From contig JAJCZP010000101.1 in assembly GCA_029262315.1 (NCBI GenBank), positions 1-34,145 of the forward strand: a stretch of DNA of 34,145 nt, read 5' to 3'. This stretch comes from Deltaproteobacteria bacterium (lineage in GTDB: Bacteria; Desulfobacterota; Binatia; UTPRO1). The translations under genes were made by a program, and so were the position numbers. Under the pieces are notes generated by a model, which made no database searches, was not told where the DNA came from, and saw nothing but the letters and a program-made list of their open reading frames with translations. This document shows, one piece after another, positions 26,214 through 34,094 of this stretch (the stretch's first letter is position 1; the number at the start of each line of letters is the position of its first letter).

Positions 26214-26873
26214 ATGCCCAAACTTCACGGTGTCGGCCTCTCACCCTTCGTTCGCAAGACGCGTATCGCGCTTGCGGAGAAAGGCATTGCCTACGACTTG
26301 GACCCGGTGCTGCCGATCGGGGTCAGCGAGGAGTACAAGAAGATCAGCCCACTCGGGAAGATCCCGTGCTACACGCCGAAAGAGGGGGTGAACATTCCGG
26401 ATTCGTCGGTCATCATCGCCTACCTCGAGCGCACACAGTCGGATCCGCCACTCTATCCGTCGAATCCCGAGGATTTCGCCCGAGCGCTCTTCCTCGAGGA
26501 GTACGGCGATTCGGCGCTCGTCGCCGCGGTGGGTACGGTGTTCTTCCAGCGCATGGTGGGCCCGCGGTTCATGAACCAGCCGACCGACGAGGCAGTGGTG
26601 AAGACCGCCCTCACCGAAACGCTGCCGCCGTTGTTCGCCTGGCTCGACAATGAGATCAAGGGCAAAGAGTACTTCGTCGGCGGCCAGTTCACGGTGGCCG
26701 ACATCGCCCTGACGTCGCCCTTCGTCAATCTGATGCACGCTGGCGAGACCGTCGAGAGCGTGACGCCAGGCAAGAACACGAACCTGGCCAAGTACGTGAA
26801 GACAATGATGGCCCGACCAACGATCGCCGCCCTGATCGAGGAAGAGAAAGCCTTCTTCCAAGAAGCGGCCTGA
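26214..26873 (+). CDS. Glutathione S-transferase family protein, 219 aa
   Basis: The N-terminal thioredoxin-like domain (about 1-80) includes LSPFVRKTRIALAEKGIAY with a likely catalytic Ser10. It continues with SPLGKIPCYTP (cis-Pro loop) and IPDSSVIIAYLERT, where the DSS pair binds the glutathione gamma-glutamyl group. The helical C-terminal domain (about 90-219) carries the EYFVGGQFTVADIALTSPFV N-capping motif. GSTs conjugate or reduce electrophiles using glutathione. The ATG at 26214 has AAAAGGAG about eight bases upstream; a longer frame from 26124 has no support. It is a single-gene transcript ended by a strong intrinsic terminator, and its function (detoxification, stringent-starvation-like or other) is open. 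Confidence 0.92.
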   Translation: MPKLHGVGLSPFVRKTRIALAEKGIAYDLDPVLPIGVSEEYKKISPLGKIPCYTPKEGVNIPDSSVIIAYLERTQSDPPLYPSNPEDFARALFLEEYGDSALVAAVGTVFFQRMVGPRFMNQPTDEAVVKTALTETLPPLFAWLDNEIKGKEYFVGGQFTVADIALTSPFVNLMHAGETVESVTPGKNTNLAKYVKTMMARPTIAALIEEEKAFFQEAA

Positions 26874-26878
26874 TTGAT

Positions 26879-26924
26879 TCGGAGCGTGCGGGTGGTGTCG
26901 GAGGCGCCCGCACGCTCCGATTTT
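26879..26924 (+). terminator. Intrinsic terminator after GST gene
   Basis: TCGGAGCGTGCGGG (26879-26892) and CCCGCACGCTCCGA (26907-26920) form a perfect 14-base stem with a 14-base loop, followed at once by TTTT (26921-26924). It begins six bases after the GST stop codon. On the minus strand no T run follows, so it is oriented for the GST transcript only. Confidence 0.9.
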
Positions 26925-26963
26925 CCTCGGACGGCGTGCCTCCCCGGCGCGCTCGCCCGCGCG

Positions 26964-27869
26964 TTACAACTCTTTGGCCAGCTCGGTAAGCATCCCCCGG
27001 AACCAGCGGTGCGGGGGATCGTCGGCCGTGCGACTGTGCCAGACGATGCCGAGCGAGAAGCCCGGAACATCGATCGGCGGTTTGAAGATCTCGAGCGGCA
27101 GAAAGCTCGCGAACGCCCGAGCGACGCGCTCGGCGAGTGTCACGATGAGGTCGGAATGCACGACCAGGATCGGCGCGACCAGGAAGTGCGGCGTCGTCAC
27201 CACGACGCGTCGCTCGAGGCCGCGCTCGGCCAGGACGCGATCGACGACGCCCCCCGGATGGCCGTGTGGGGTGACGAGTGCGTGGCCGAGCTCGGTGAAG
27301 AGTTTCAACGTCAGTCGTCTGCCGATCTTGGGATGCCCCTTGCGGGCCGCGCAGACGAGGTTCTCGCGCATGAGGGTCTCGGATCGGAAGGGCTCGTCAA
27401 CCTCGATGAAGTTGCCGATCGCGAGATCGAGGCGTCCGGTGCGGAGCTCCTCGACGGGCAGGCCCCCCTGTAGTTGAGACACTTCGAGGTTGATTCCTGG
27501 CGCCTCCTCGGCCAACCGCGTCAACACGCGGGGTAGCAGGAGAAACTCGATGACGTCGGCTGTCCCAATGCGGAAGGTATGCTGGGACGTGCGCGGGTCG
27601 AACCCTCGGTCGCTCGTCAGCGCCCGATCGAGCTGCGCCAGCGCTTCGTGGATCGGATCGACCAACTCGAGGGCCCGCTGTGTTGGGGCCATGCCGTCGC
27701 GGGTGCGGACGAGCACGGGGTCGTTCAGGAGGCTACGCAGTCGGCGAAGCGCGTTGCTCATCGCCGGCTGACTGAGTCCTACGCGCTCCGCCGCGCGGGT
27801 GACGCTCCGTTCCGCGAGGAGCGCATCGAAGGTGACGAGGAGATTCAGATCGGCGTCGGCTAGATCCAT
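26964..27869 (-). CDS. LysR-family transcriptional regulator, 301 aa
   Basis: Residues 1-65 are a LysR winged helix (DLNLLVTFDALLAERSVTRA, RVGLSQPAMSNALRRLRSLL, DPVLVRTRDGMAPT). Residues about 92-295 form the periplasmic-binding-protein-like effector domain. The N-terminus and FRIGTADVIEFLLLPRVLTRL resemble the NodD/SyrM/NahR branch, which responds to aromatic or similar ligands. The ATG at 27867-27869 has no Shine-Dalgarno sequence, and promoter-like hexamers lie directly upstream, so the mRNA may be leaderless. It follows the FixJ-like gene by 47 bases on the same strand and is convergent with GST, with the intrinsic terminator between. Its targets are not evident. Confidence 0.93.
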   Translation of the reverse strand: MDLADADLNLLVTFDALLAERSVTRAAERVGLSQPAMSNALRRLRSLLNDPVLVRTRDGMAPTQRALELVDPIHEALAQLDRALTSDRGFDPRTSQHTFRIGTADVIEFLLLPRVLTRLAEEAPGINLEVSQLQGGLPVEELRTGRLDLAIGNFIEVDEPFRSETLMRENLVCAARKGHPKIGRRLTLKLFTELGHALVTPHGHPGGVVDRVLAERGLERRVVVTTPHFLVAPILVVHSDLIVTLAERVARAFASFLPLEIFKPPIDVPGFSLGIVWHSRTADDPPHRWFRGMLTELAKEL

Positions 27870-27878
27870 GCAGCGAAT

Positions 27879-27930
27879 AGTCTAAACCAACAAAATCGAG
27901 AGTGTAAATGGCGAGGCTAGGAGGCCTCGC
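27879..27930 (-). promoter_or_regulatory. Hairpin at regulator stop and possible leaderless LysR promoter
   Basis: GCGAGGC-TAGGAG-GCCTCGC (27911-27930) is a perfect seven-base stem overlapping the stop codon of the FixJ-like gene. On the minus strand a TTTACA hexamer (27903-27908) and TAGACT (27879-27884) follow, 18 bases apart, ending nine bases before the LysR ATG. If used, transcription would start on or next to the start codon. The sites are weak matches and the call is tentative. Confidence 0.35.
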
Positions 27931-28537
27931 GTTGCGAAAGCAGCACGACGCGGACGAGGCTGGCCGCTGAGGGGACCTGCATCTTCCGCAACACCTCGGC
28001 GCGGTGCGCTTCCACCGTGCGCACGCTCAGCCCGAGCGCGTCCGCGATTTTGCGATTGGCGTGTCCCTCGATCAGCTGTCCCATGATCTCGCGTTCGCGT
28101 GGTGTGAGACTGGCGAGCCGCGCATCGATGCCGCCGCATTCCACGGCAATCGCGCGGCGTCGCCGGTCGACCGCGAGGGCCCGATCGATACAGTCCACCA
28201 GCGCTTTTCGGGAGAAGGGCTTCTCCAAGAAATCGACGGCGCCTTCCTTTAGGGCATCCACGGCGGTCGGGACATCGCCGTACCCTGTGACGATGATGAT
28301 GGGAATCTCGATGCCCGTGCGCTCGAGCTCTTTCTGGAGCTCGAGGCCCGTCATGCCCGGCATCCGAACGTCGAGGATGAGGCAGCCGGGCTTTTCGGGA
28401 TCGTAGGACTTCAGGAACTCTTCTGCGTTGGCATGGCCCGCGAAGCGGCGGCCCATCGATTTCAGGAGGGCTCGCAGGGACTGGCGGACGGCGGGGTCGT
28501 CGTCGACGACATGGACTGTGGGGCTGCTAGTATTCAC
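27917..28537 (-). CDS. FixJ/NarL-type response regulator, 206 aa
   Basis: The receiver domain (about 6-122) has the acidic pair in VVDDDP, phospho-acceptor D56 in LILDVRMPG, T84 in IIVTGYGD and K107 in FLEKPFS. A LuxR-type helix-turn-helix follows (about 143-205: LTPREREIMGQLIEGHANRK, LGLSVRTVEAHRAEVLRKM). The linker and the TPREREIM start place it in the FixJ/TtrR group. Start: the GTG at 28535-28537 with AGGAG seven bases upstream. The upstream ATG of the same frame lies inside the kinase gene in shadow sequence. The gene overlaps the kinase stop by 11 bases, so the two form a coupled two-component pair. Divergent respiratory genes make them candidate targets. Confidence 0.94.
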   Translation of the reverse strand: MNTSSPTVHVVDDDPAVRQSLRALLKSMGRRFAGHANAEEFLKSYDPEKPGCLILDVRMPGMTGLELQKELERTGIEIPIIIVTGYGDVPTAVDALKEGAVDFLEKPFSRKALVDCIDRALAVDRRRRAIAVECGGIDARLASLTPREREIMGQLIEGHANRKIADALGLSVRTVEAHRAEVLRKMQVPSAASLVRVVLLSQREAS

Positions 28538-30536
28538 GAGAAGTCTCCTGACGCATTGTTGGCAGTGCGAGGCAAAACGTCGCGCCCTCGTCCGGCGCAT
28601 CGCGTGCCACGAGTGATCCTCCATGAGCTTCGGCGATGGACCGGCTGATGGAGAGCCCGAATCCCATTCCAGTGGGCTTTGTCGAATAGAAAGGTTCGAA
28701 GGCCCGCCGTAGTTCCTCGCCCGACAAGCCCGGGCCGGTATCCGATACGCGTACCTCGACGATGCTCCCGTCCGTTGGGGCGCTCGTCTCGATGCGCACG
28801 CGCCGATTGTTCTCGTCGTTGTCGCGGGTGGCTTCGACGGCGTTCTTGACCAGGTTGACGATGATTTGCTGCAGCTGAATGCGATCACCAAGGACGGTTG
28901 GCGGGTCGTTGGCCAGGGCGAACTCGAGCGCGACCCCGTGGTGCTTGGCTTCCGCTTTCAGCAGCGGCGCAGTTTGCTCGATGACGCTCTTCATCGTCAG
29001 CGGGCCCCGCTCGGGCTCTTTCTTCTCGATGAACCCGCGCAACCGACGAATGATCTCCCCCGCCCGAAGGGTCTGGCTGCTGATCTGGTCGAGGTACGAG
29101 AGCAACTTCGTACCGCGTGCGCCGCCGGCGGACGCCAGCTCGGTGCACGCGCCAGAATAGTTGACGACCGCCGCCAACGGTTGGTGGAGTTCGTGGGCGA
29201 TCGCCACCGCCATTTCACCCATCGTACTCATCCGGAGGGCATGCGCCAGTTCGCTCTCGATCTCACGCAGTCTCCGCTCGGCTTGCTCTTGCGCACCGAT
29301 GTCGCGGGCATTGACGACAGCGCTCTGCACGTGCTCGTCGAGAATCACGGGTGAGATGTCGAAGACAAAGAGCGTCCCCTTCTCCGCCGTGCCGTTGCCA
29401 GTTACCCGGGCTTCGTATCGGTCGGCGACTCCCTCTTCGAATACGCGGCGGAGCGCGGTATCGAGACGCGGGTGCGCCTCCTCCTCCACCCACGCGTACA
29501 TGCTGGTGTTCAGCACATCGTCTACATCCCCATGCAGCCGGCGATTGAGGAAGGAGATGCGACCGTCGCGGTCGGTCTGAAAGATGAAGTCCGGGGAGTT
29601 CCGCATGACGGATTCGAGCCGGCTGGCCGCGTCCTTCCGTTCGGCGATCTCGGAGCGTAGCTCACGGACGGAGGCGCTCAGCTCGGCCGTGCGGCGTACG
29701 ACGCGTCCTTCGAGTGCTTCATTGGTCTGGCGGAGCTTCTCCTCGGCCCGACGGCGGTCGGTGATGTCGATCGAGCAGCCGACGAATCCGGCGAACTCGC
29801 CTTTGGTGTCAGTGCGGGGAACGGACGTGCCGTAGATCCATCGATACGTGCCGTCGGCGGAGCGGAGTCGGTGATCCATCTTGAACTCGACGTGCCGTTC
29901 GATTGCGTCGAGGTATTCCGGCAACCGTAGCTTGTGGTCGTCAGGATGAATGAGGTTCGCCCACGCATCGCCCAGCAGCGCGTCGGCGGTCAACCCCGTG
30001 AAATCGAGCCATGCCTGATTCACATACGTGCACTTGTAGTGGATATCGGACATCCATACCAAAATGGGTGCCGCGTCAGCGAGGTCGCGGAAACGTCGTT
30101 CGCTTTCCCCGAGCGCCAGCTCTGTTTGTTTCCGGGCAGTGATGTCCTGCCCGATCGCGATCATACCGGTCGCCGTGCCCTCGTCGTCGCGCAGCCGCGT
30201 GCCATTCCATGAAATGATGCGTGTCTGACCATCGGCTGTGTGGATCGAGATCTCCAGATCGTGTCCGATGTCTCGGGCCGCGATCTTCCGCATCTCGCTT
30301 CGAAGGGAGTTCCGGGTTTCCTTCGGCACGAACAGGCCCATGTACCGCTTCCCGACGACGTCCTGGCGTGAACAGCCGTGGAGGCGCTCGGCGGCCGGGT
30401 TGAACTCGCGAATGCGTCCATCGAGATCGAAGACGATGATGGCGGTCCCCGCCATGTCGAAGATGGCCTTGAACGTCGTCTCACCGAGACGGGGGAGGTC
30501 CTGGACAACTTGCTCGTGGGCGTGGGCTTTCCGCAT
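28527..30536 (-). CDS. Multi-PAS sensor histidine kinase (FixL-like), 669 aa
   Basis: There are three PAS domains (about 18-138, 146-263, 305-416), the first two followed by their PAC ends (GQDITARK, SIDITDRRRAE), with a coiled-coil linker at 264-303. The dimerisation/phosphotransfer domain has H448 in AIAHELHQPLAAVVNYSGAC. The ATP-binding domain has N565 in NLVKNAVEA, D599 in VSDTGPGLSGEE and the G2 box MGFGLSISRSIA. No membrane segment is visible, so this is a soluble kinase. PAS domains may hold haem, flavin or nothing; the sequence does not decide. The H-box and PAS arrangement resemble FixL and TtrS-like kinases. The ATG at 30534-30536 has AGGA eight bases upstream. Its partner is the FixJ-like regulator. 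The 191-base spacer toward the succinate dehydrogenase operon contains a hairpin. Confidence 0.93.
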   Translation of the reverse strand: MRKAHAHEQVVQDLPRLGETTFKAIFDMAGTAIIVFDLDGRIREFNPAAERLHGCSRQDVVGKRYMGLFVPKETRNSLRSEMRKIAARDIGHDLEISIHTADGQTRIISWNGTRLRDDEGTATGMIAIGQDITARKQTELALGESERRFRDLADAAPILVWMSDIHYKCTYVNQAWLDFTGLTADALLGDAWANLIHPDDHKLRLPEYLDAIERHVEFKMDHRLRSADGTYRWIYGTSVPRTDTKGEFAGFVGCSIDITDRRRAEEKLRQTNEALEGRVVRRTAELSASVRELRSEIAERKDAASRLESVMRNSPDFIFQTDRDGRISFLNRRLHGDVDDVLNTSMYAWVEEEAHPRLDTALRRVFEEGVADRYEARVTGNGTAEKGTLFVFDISPVILDEHVQSAVVNARDIGAQEQAERRLREIESELAHALRMSTMGEMAVAIAHELHQPLAAVVNYSGACTELASAGGARGTKLLSYLDQISSQTLRAGEIIRRLRGFIEKKEPERGPLTMKSVIEQTAPLLKAEAKHHGVALEFALANDPPTVLGDRIQLQQIIVNLVKNAVEATRDNDENNRRVRIETSAPTDGSIVEVRVSDTGPGLSGEELRRAFEPFYSTKPTGMGFGLSISRSIAEAHGGSLVARDAPDEGATFCLALPTMRQETSREY

Positions 30537-30589
30537 CCGCGGGTCCTACATCAGCGTACTCAATAGCCCACTGCAGCTGCGGTTCTCAA

Positions 30590-30614
30590 GCACCCCCTGA
30601 GGCTAGGGGGGTGC
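30590..30614. other. Stem-loop in kinase / succinate dehydrogenase spacer
   Basis: GCACCCCC (30590-30597) pairs with GGGGGTGC (30607-30614) over eight bases with a nine-base loop. It lies between the divergent kinase start at 30536 and the succinate dehydrogenase start at 30728. It could be part of an untranslated leader or a protein-binding site; no T tract follows. No other convincing promoter element was found in this spacer. Confidence 0.35.
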
Positions 30615-30727
30615 CCGGCGATCCGTGCCATTAGGCGGAGTTCACTCTTGTAGTAGCCAGGCTCGGACTGGAAAGTTTCAGGTGCTCCGCTATGGTGTGC
30701 AACCTTTCTCGGACAGGGAGCATCAGT

Positions 30728-31534
30728 ATGAGCAATGGAGCATTTGCCTTGAAACGTGCCGGCTTCGGCGTGACTGCCCGCCGCGACGCGTGGTGGATAC
30801 AGCCCCTGGTGACATTCGCTGTGTTCTCTGCGTTCATCGTGTACTCGACCTGGGCGGGTATGCAGGGCGAGTACTACCATTTCGGTCCCTACCTCTCGCC
30901 GTTCTACTCACCGGAGCTGTTCGGCGAGTCGCCGCATCGGTGGATCGACGCCGTCAAGCCCACGTGGTGGCCGGCGTGGATGCTTTGGTCGCCGGCGTTC
31001 TTCGTCGTTCCCTTCCCGATCGGCTTCCGGCTGACCTGCTACTACTATCGTGGCGCGTACTACAAAGCGTTCTGGGCGGATCCGCCGAACTGCGCTGTCG
31101 GGGAGCCCCGGAAAGGCTATCTGGGCGAGAACGCTTTCCCGCTCATACTGCAGAACCTCCATAGATACTTTCTCATTCCCGCGCTCGCGCTGATCGCGAT
31201 CCTGGCCTACGACGCCTGGGTGGCGCTTTGGTTCAAGAATGCGACGACGGGTGTGTACGAGTTCGGCTTGGGCGTGGGCAGCATCGTGCTGGCACTGAAC
31301 GCGTTCCTTCTGGGCGGCTACACCCTCGGCTGCCATTCGCTGCGCCACCTCGTGGGCGGCGGTCTCGATCGTATGTCGGAGTCCCCGGCTCGCATGGTCT
31401 CGTGGCGGTGCGTGTCGTGTCTCAACAACCGTCATATGCGGTGGGCATGGTTCAGCCTGGTCTGGGTCGGTTTTACGGATCTCTACGTCCGGCTCTGCGC
31501 CATGGGCATCTGGACTGATTGGCGGATTATCTGA
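30728..31534 (+). CDS. Succinate dehydrogenase / fumarate reductase membrane subunit (five-helix type)
   Basis: A 268-residue polytopic membrane protein that I recognise as the anchor found with menaquinone-linked succinate dehydrogenases in actinobacteria and some other phyla. Shared blocks are DAWWIQPLVTFAVFSAFIVYS (about 20-40), SPFYSPELFG, FRLTCYYYRGAYYKAFW (100-116), FPLILQNLHRYF (137-148) and YTLGCHSLRH (198-207). About five hydrophobic helices are visible. H145 and H203 are in positions that could ligate haem, which is inference. A pair of cysteines in SWRCVSCLNNRHMRW (226-240) is unlike the relatives I remember. The ATG at 30728 has AGGGAG seven bases upstream; the longer frame has none. 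Its stop shares TGATG with the flavoprotein start. It would hold the quinone site in the cytoplasmic membrane. Confidence 0.85.
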   Translation: MSNGAFALKRAGFGVTARRDAWWIQPLVTFAVFSAFIVYSTWAGMQGEYYHFGPYLSPFYSPELFGESPHRWIDAVKPTWWPAWMLWSPAFFVVPFPIGFRLTCYYYRGAYYKAFWADPPNCAVGEPRKGYLGENAFPLILQNLHRYFLIPALALIAILAYDAWVALWFKNATTGVYEFGLGVGSIVLALNAFLLGGYTLGCHSLRHLVGGGLDRMSESPARMVSWRCVSCLNNRHMRWAWFSLVWVGFTDLYVRLCAMGIWTDWRII

Positions 31535-33351
31535 TGGCGGAATATCAAACCCAGGAGCACGACGTTGTCGTGATCGGTGCCGGCGGGGCCGGCTTGCGGG
31601 CGGCAATCGAGGCCGCATCGGCTGGTTGCTCGGTTGCGCTCGTGTGCAAGTCGCTGCTCGGGAAGGCGCACACCGTCATGGCCGAAGGCGGGGTCGCCGC
31701 GTCGCTCGCGAACGTCGACGAGCGCGACAACTGGCGCGTGCACTTCTCGGATACGATGCGCGGCGGGCAGTACCTCAACAACTGGCGCATGGCCGAGTTG
31801 CACGCGCAGCAGGCGCCCGATCGTGTGCGCGAGCTCGAGAAGTGGGGTGCGTTGTTCGATCGCACCAAGGAAGGCGCAATTCTCCAGCGGAACTTCGGCG
31901 GCCACCGCTACCCACGCCTCGCGCATGTGGGCGACCGAACCGGGCTCGAGATGATTCGCACCTTGCAGGATCACGGGATTCATCAGGGCATCGATGTTTT
32001 CATGGAGTTCACCGTCGTCACGCTCCTGAAGAGCGGAGATCGTGTCGTCGGCGCGCTCGCCTACGACCGCGAGCGTGGTTACTTTCACGCGTTTCGTGCC
32101 AAGTCCGTGATCATGGCAACGGGCGGCATCGGCAAGGCGTTTCGGATCACCAGCAACAGCTGGGAGTATACGGGCGATGGCCACGCGCTGGCCTACGACG
32201 CTGGTGCGGATCTCGTCGACATGGAGTTCGTCCAGTTTCACCCGACGGGCATGGTGTGGCCGCCCAGTGTGCGAGGCATTCTCGTGACCGAAGGCGTGCG
32301 TGGTGACGGCGGCGTGCTCCGCAACAGCGAGGGGCGTCGGTTCATGTTCGACGACATCCCCGATCTCTATAAGGAGCAGACGGCCGACTCCCCGGAGGAG
32401 GGGTGGCGCTACGTGCAGGGTGACAAGGCCGCGCGCCGGCCTCCCGAGCTGCTCACCCGCGATCATGTTGCCCGGTGCATCATGCGCGAGGTGAAGGAGG
32501 GGCGTGGCAGCCCGCACGGTGGCGTGTTTCTCGACATCGCGTGGATCAAGGAAAAGATCTCGAATGCCGAGGAGCACATCAAGAAGAAGCTCCCGAGCAT
32601 GTACCATCAGTTCAAGAAGCTGGCCGACATCGACATCACGAAAACGCCGATGGAGGTCGGGCCGACGACGCACTACGTGATGGGGGGCGTGCGGGTCGAT
32701 GCCGACACCCAGATGTCGACCGTGCCGGGCCTCTTTGCCGCTGGCGAGTGCGCCGGCGGTCTGCACGGTGCGAATCGTCTCGGCGGCAACTCGTTGTCCG
32801 ATCTGCTGGTCTTCGGGAAGCTTGCCGGCGAGCACGCCGCCGCATTCGCGAAGGAGCACGGGGCGGCCGATGCGCCGGCCGAGCAGATCGATGCCGCTAT
32901 CGCGGCCGCGCTGGTTCCGTTCGAGGTGAGTGATGCCAACGCGGAGGCGGCGTACGCCGTGCAGCACGATTTGCAGGACACCATGCAAGACCTCGTCGGG
33001 ATCGTGCGGGTCGAGAACGAGCTCAAGGAGGCCATCGACCGGCTTGCGAAGCTGCGGGACCGTGCACGCAAGGTGCGCGTCGACGGACACCGCCAGTACA
33101 ATCCCGGGTGGCACGGTGCACTGGATCTCGAGAACATGCTGGTCATTTCCGAAGCCGTGGCTCGGTCGGCGCTCGATCGCACCGAGAGCCGTGGCGCGCA
33201 CACGCGGAACGATTTTCCCGGCAAGAACGAGGCGTGCGGCAAAGTGAATACCGTCGTCCGCAAGGGCGCTGACGGCGCGATGGAGGTCCAGCAGCATCCG
33301 ATCGCCGAGATGCGTCCCGATCTTCAGGCGATCATCGAGGAGATGAAGTAA
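31534..33351 (+). CDS. sdhA: Succinate dehydrogenase / fumarate reductase flavoprotein subunit
   Basis: A 605-residue flavoprotein catalysing the succinate-fumarate reaction. Visible: dinucleotide fold VVIGAGGAGLRAAIEA (12-27), AHTVMAEGGVAAS with the covalent FAD histidine H46, EFVQFHPTGM, VTEGVRGDGGVLRNSEG (active-site Arg of the capping domain), THYVMGGVRVD and AGECAGGLHGANRLGGNSL (C-terminal FAD contact). HTRNDFPGKNEA near the end is also conserved. The ATG at 31534 overlaps the membrane-subunit stop; a TTG at 31519 is possible but less likely. Direction (succinate oxidation or fumarate reduction) cannot be told from this subunit. Menaquinone dependence follows from the men operon and the anchor type. 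It overlaps sdhB by one base (TAATG). Confidence 0.95.
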   Translation: MAEYQTQEHDVVVIGAGGAGLRAAIEAASAGCSVALVCKSLLGKAHTVMAEGGVAASLANVDERDNWRVHFSDTMRGGQYLNNWRMAELHAQQAPDRVRELEKWGALFDRTKEGAILQRNFGGHRYPRLAHVGDRTGLEMIRTLQDHGIHQGIDVFMEFTVVTLLKSGDRVVGALAYDRERGYFHAFRAKSVIMATGGIGKAFRITSNSWEYTGDGHALAYDAGADLVDMEFVQFHPTGMVWPPSVRGILVTEGVRGDGGVLRNSEGRRFMFDDIPDLYKEQTADSPEEGWRYVQGDKAARRPPELLTRDHVARCIMREVKEGRGSPHGGVFLDIAWIKEKISNAEEHIKKKLPSMYHQFKKLADIDITKTPMEVGPTTHYVMGGVRVDADTQMSTVPGLFAAGECAGGLHGANRLGGNSLSDLLVFGKLAGEHAAAFAKEHGAADAPAEQIDAAIAAALVPFEVSDANAEAAYAVQHDLQDTMQDLVGIVRVENELKEAIDRLAKLRDRARKVRVDGHRQYNPGWHGALDLENMLVISEAVARSALDRTESRGAHTRNDFPGKNEACGKVNTVVRKGADGAMEVQQHPIAEMRPDLQAIIEEMK

Positions 33352-34094
33352 TGGCCACGGCGACGTTCAAGATCTGGCGCGGCGATACGGAGGGTGGCGA
33401 GTACGGTGAGTACCAGACCGAGGTGTCCGAAGGCATGGTCGTGCTCGACGCCGTACATCAGATCCAGGCGGAACGGGCGCACGATTTGGCCGTCCGCTGG
33501 AACTGCAAAGCGGGGAAGTGCGGGTCGTGTTCGGCCGAGGTGAATGGCATGCCGAAGCTCATGTGCATGACGCGCTTGAGCGACATCAATCTCAACGAGC
33601 CGGTGACGATCCAGCCCGTGAAGGCTTTCCCCATCATAAGAGATCTCGTCTGCGACGTGTCGTGGAACTTTCGGGCCAAGAAGAAGATCAAGCCCTTCAA
33701 GCCGCGGGAGGCCGACGCCGCCGATGGGACCTGGCGGATGGCGCAAGAGGATGTCGACCGTGTGCAAGAGTTCCGCAAGTGCATCGAGTGCTTCCTCTGT
33801 CAGGACGTCTGCCACGTATTGCGTGACCACGATCTGCACGAGCAGTTCATCGGTCCGCGGCTGTTCGTCTACACCGCCGCGCTCGAGATGCATCCCCTCG
33901 ACGAAGAGGACCGCACGGGCGACCTGGCGGCAGAGTTTGGCGTCGGCTACTGCAACATCACGAAGTGCTGCACGAAGGTCTGTCCGGAAGACATCACGAT
34001 CACAGACAACGCGATCATTCCGTTGAAGGAACGCGTGGTCGACACGCACTACGACCCGATCCGGATGCTGGTGCGGAAGCTGCGGGGCGGGTGA
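33351..34094 (+). CDS. sdhB: Succinate dehydrogenase / fumarate reductase iron-sulfur subunit
   Basis: A 247-residue three-cluster protein. The N-terminal ferredoxin domain has the [2Fe-2S] ligands C52, C57, C60 and C72 (WNCKAGKCGSCSAEV, LMCM). The C-terminal domain holds CIECFLCQDVC (C144, C147, C150, C154) and CNITKCCTKVC (C201, C206, C207, C211). By comparison with E. coli SdhB, the [4Fe-4S] ligands are C144, C147, C150 and C211, and the [3Fe-4S] ligands are C154, C201 and C207. The spacing is complete, so it should be functional. It passes electrons from the flavoprotein to the quinone site. It starts at the ATG of TAATG, coupled to sdhA. Its stop overlaps a possible further start (GTGA at 34091). 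Confidence 0.95.
   Translation: MATATFKIWRGDTEGGEYGEYQTEVSEGMVVLDAVHQIQAERAHDLAVRWNCKAGKCGSCSAEVNGMPKLMCMTRLSDINLNEPVTIQPVKAFPIIRDLVCDVSWNFRAKKKIKPFKPREADAADGTWRMAQEDVDRVQEFRKCIECFLCQDVCHVLRDHDLHEQFIGPRLFVYTAALEMHPLDEEDRTGDLAAEFGVGYCNITKCCTKVCPEDITITDNAIIPLKERVVDTHYDPIRMLVRKLRGG

Noticed and set aside
31483-33297. Minus-strand ORF of 604 codons opposite sdhA
   Set aside because: It lies antisense to a clear flavoprotein with complete motifs; the translation is repetitive in Arg, His, Val and Leu with no domain. Such shadows are expected in GC-rich coding DNA.
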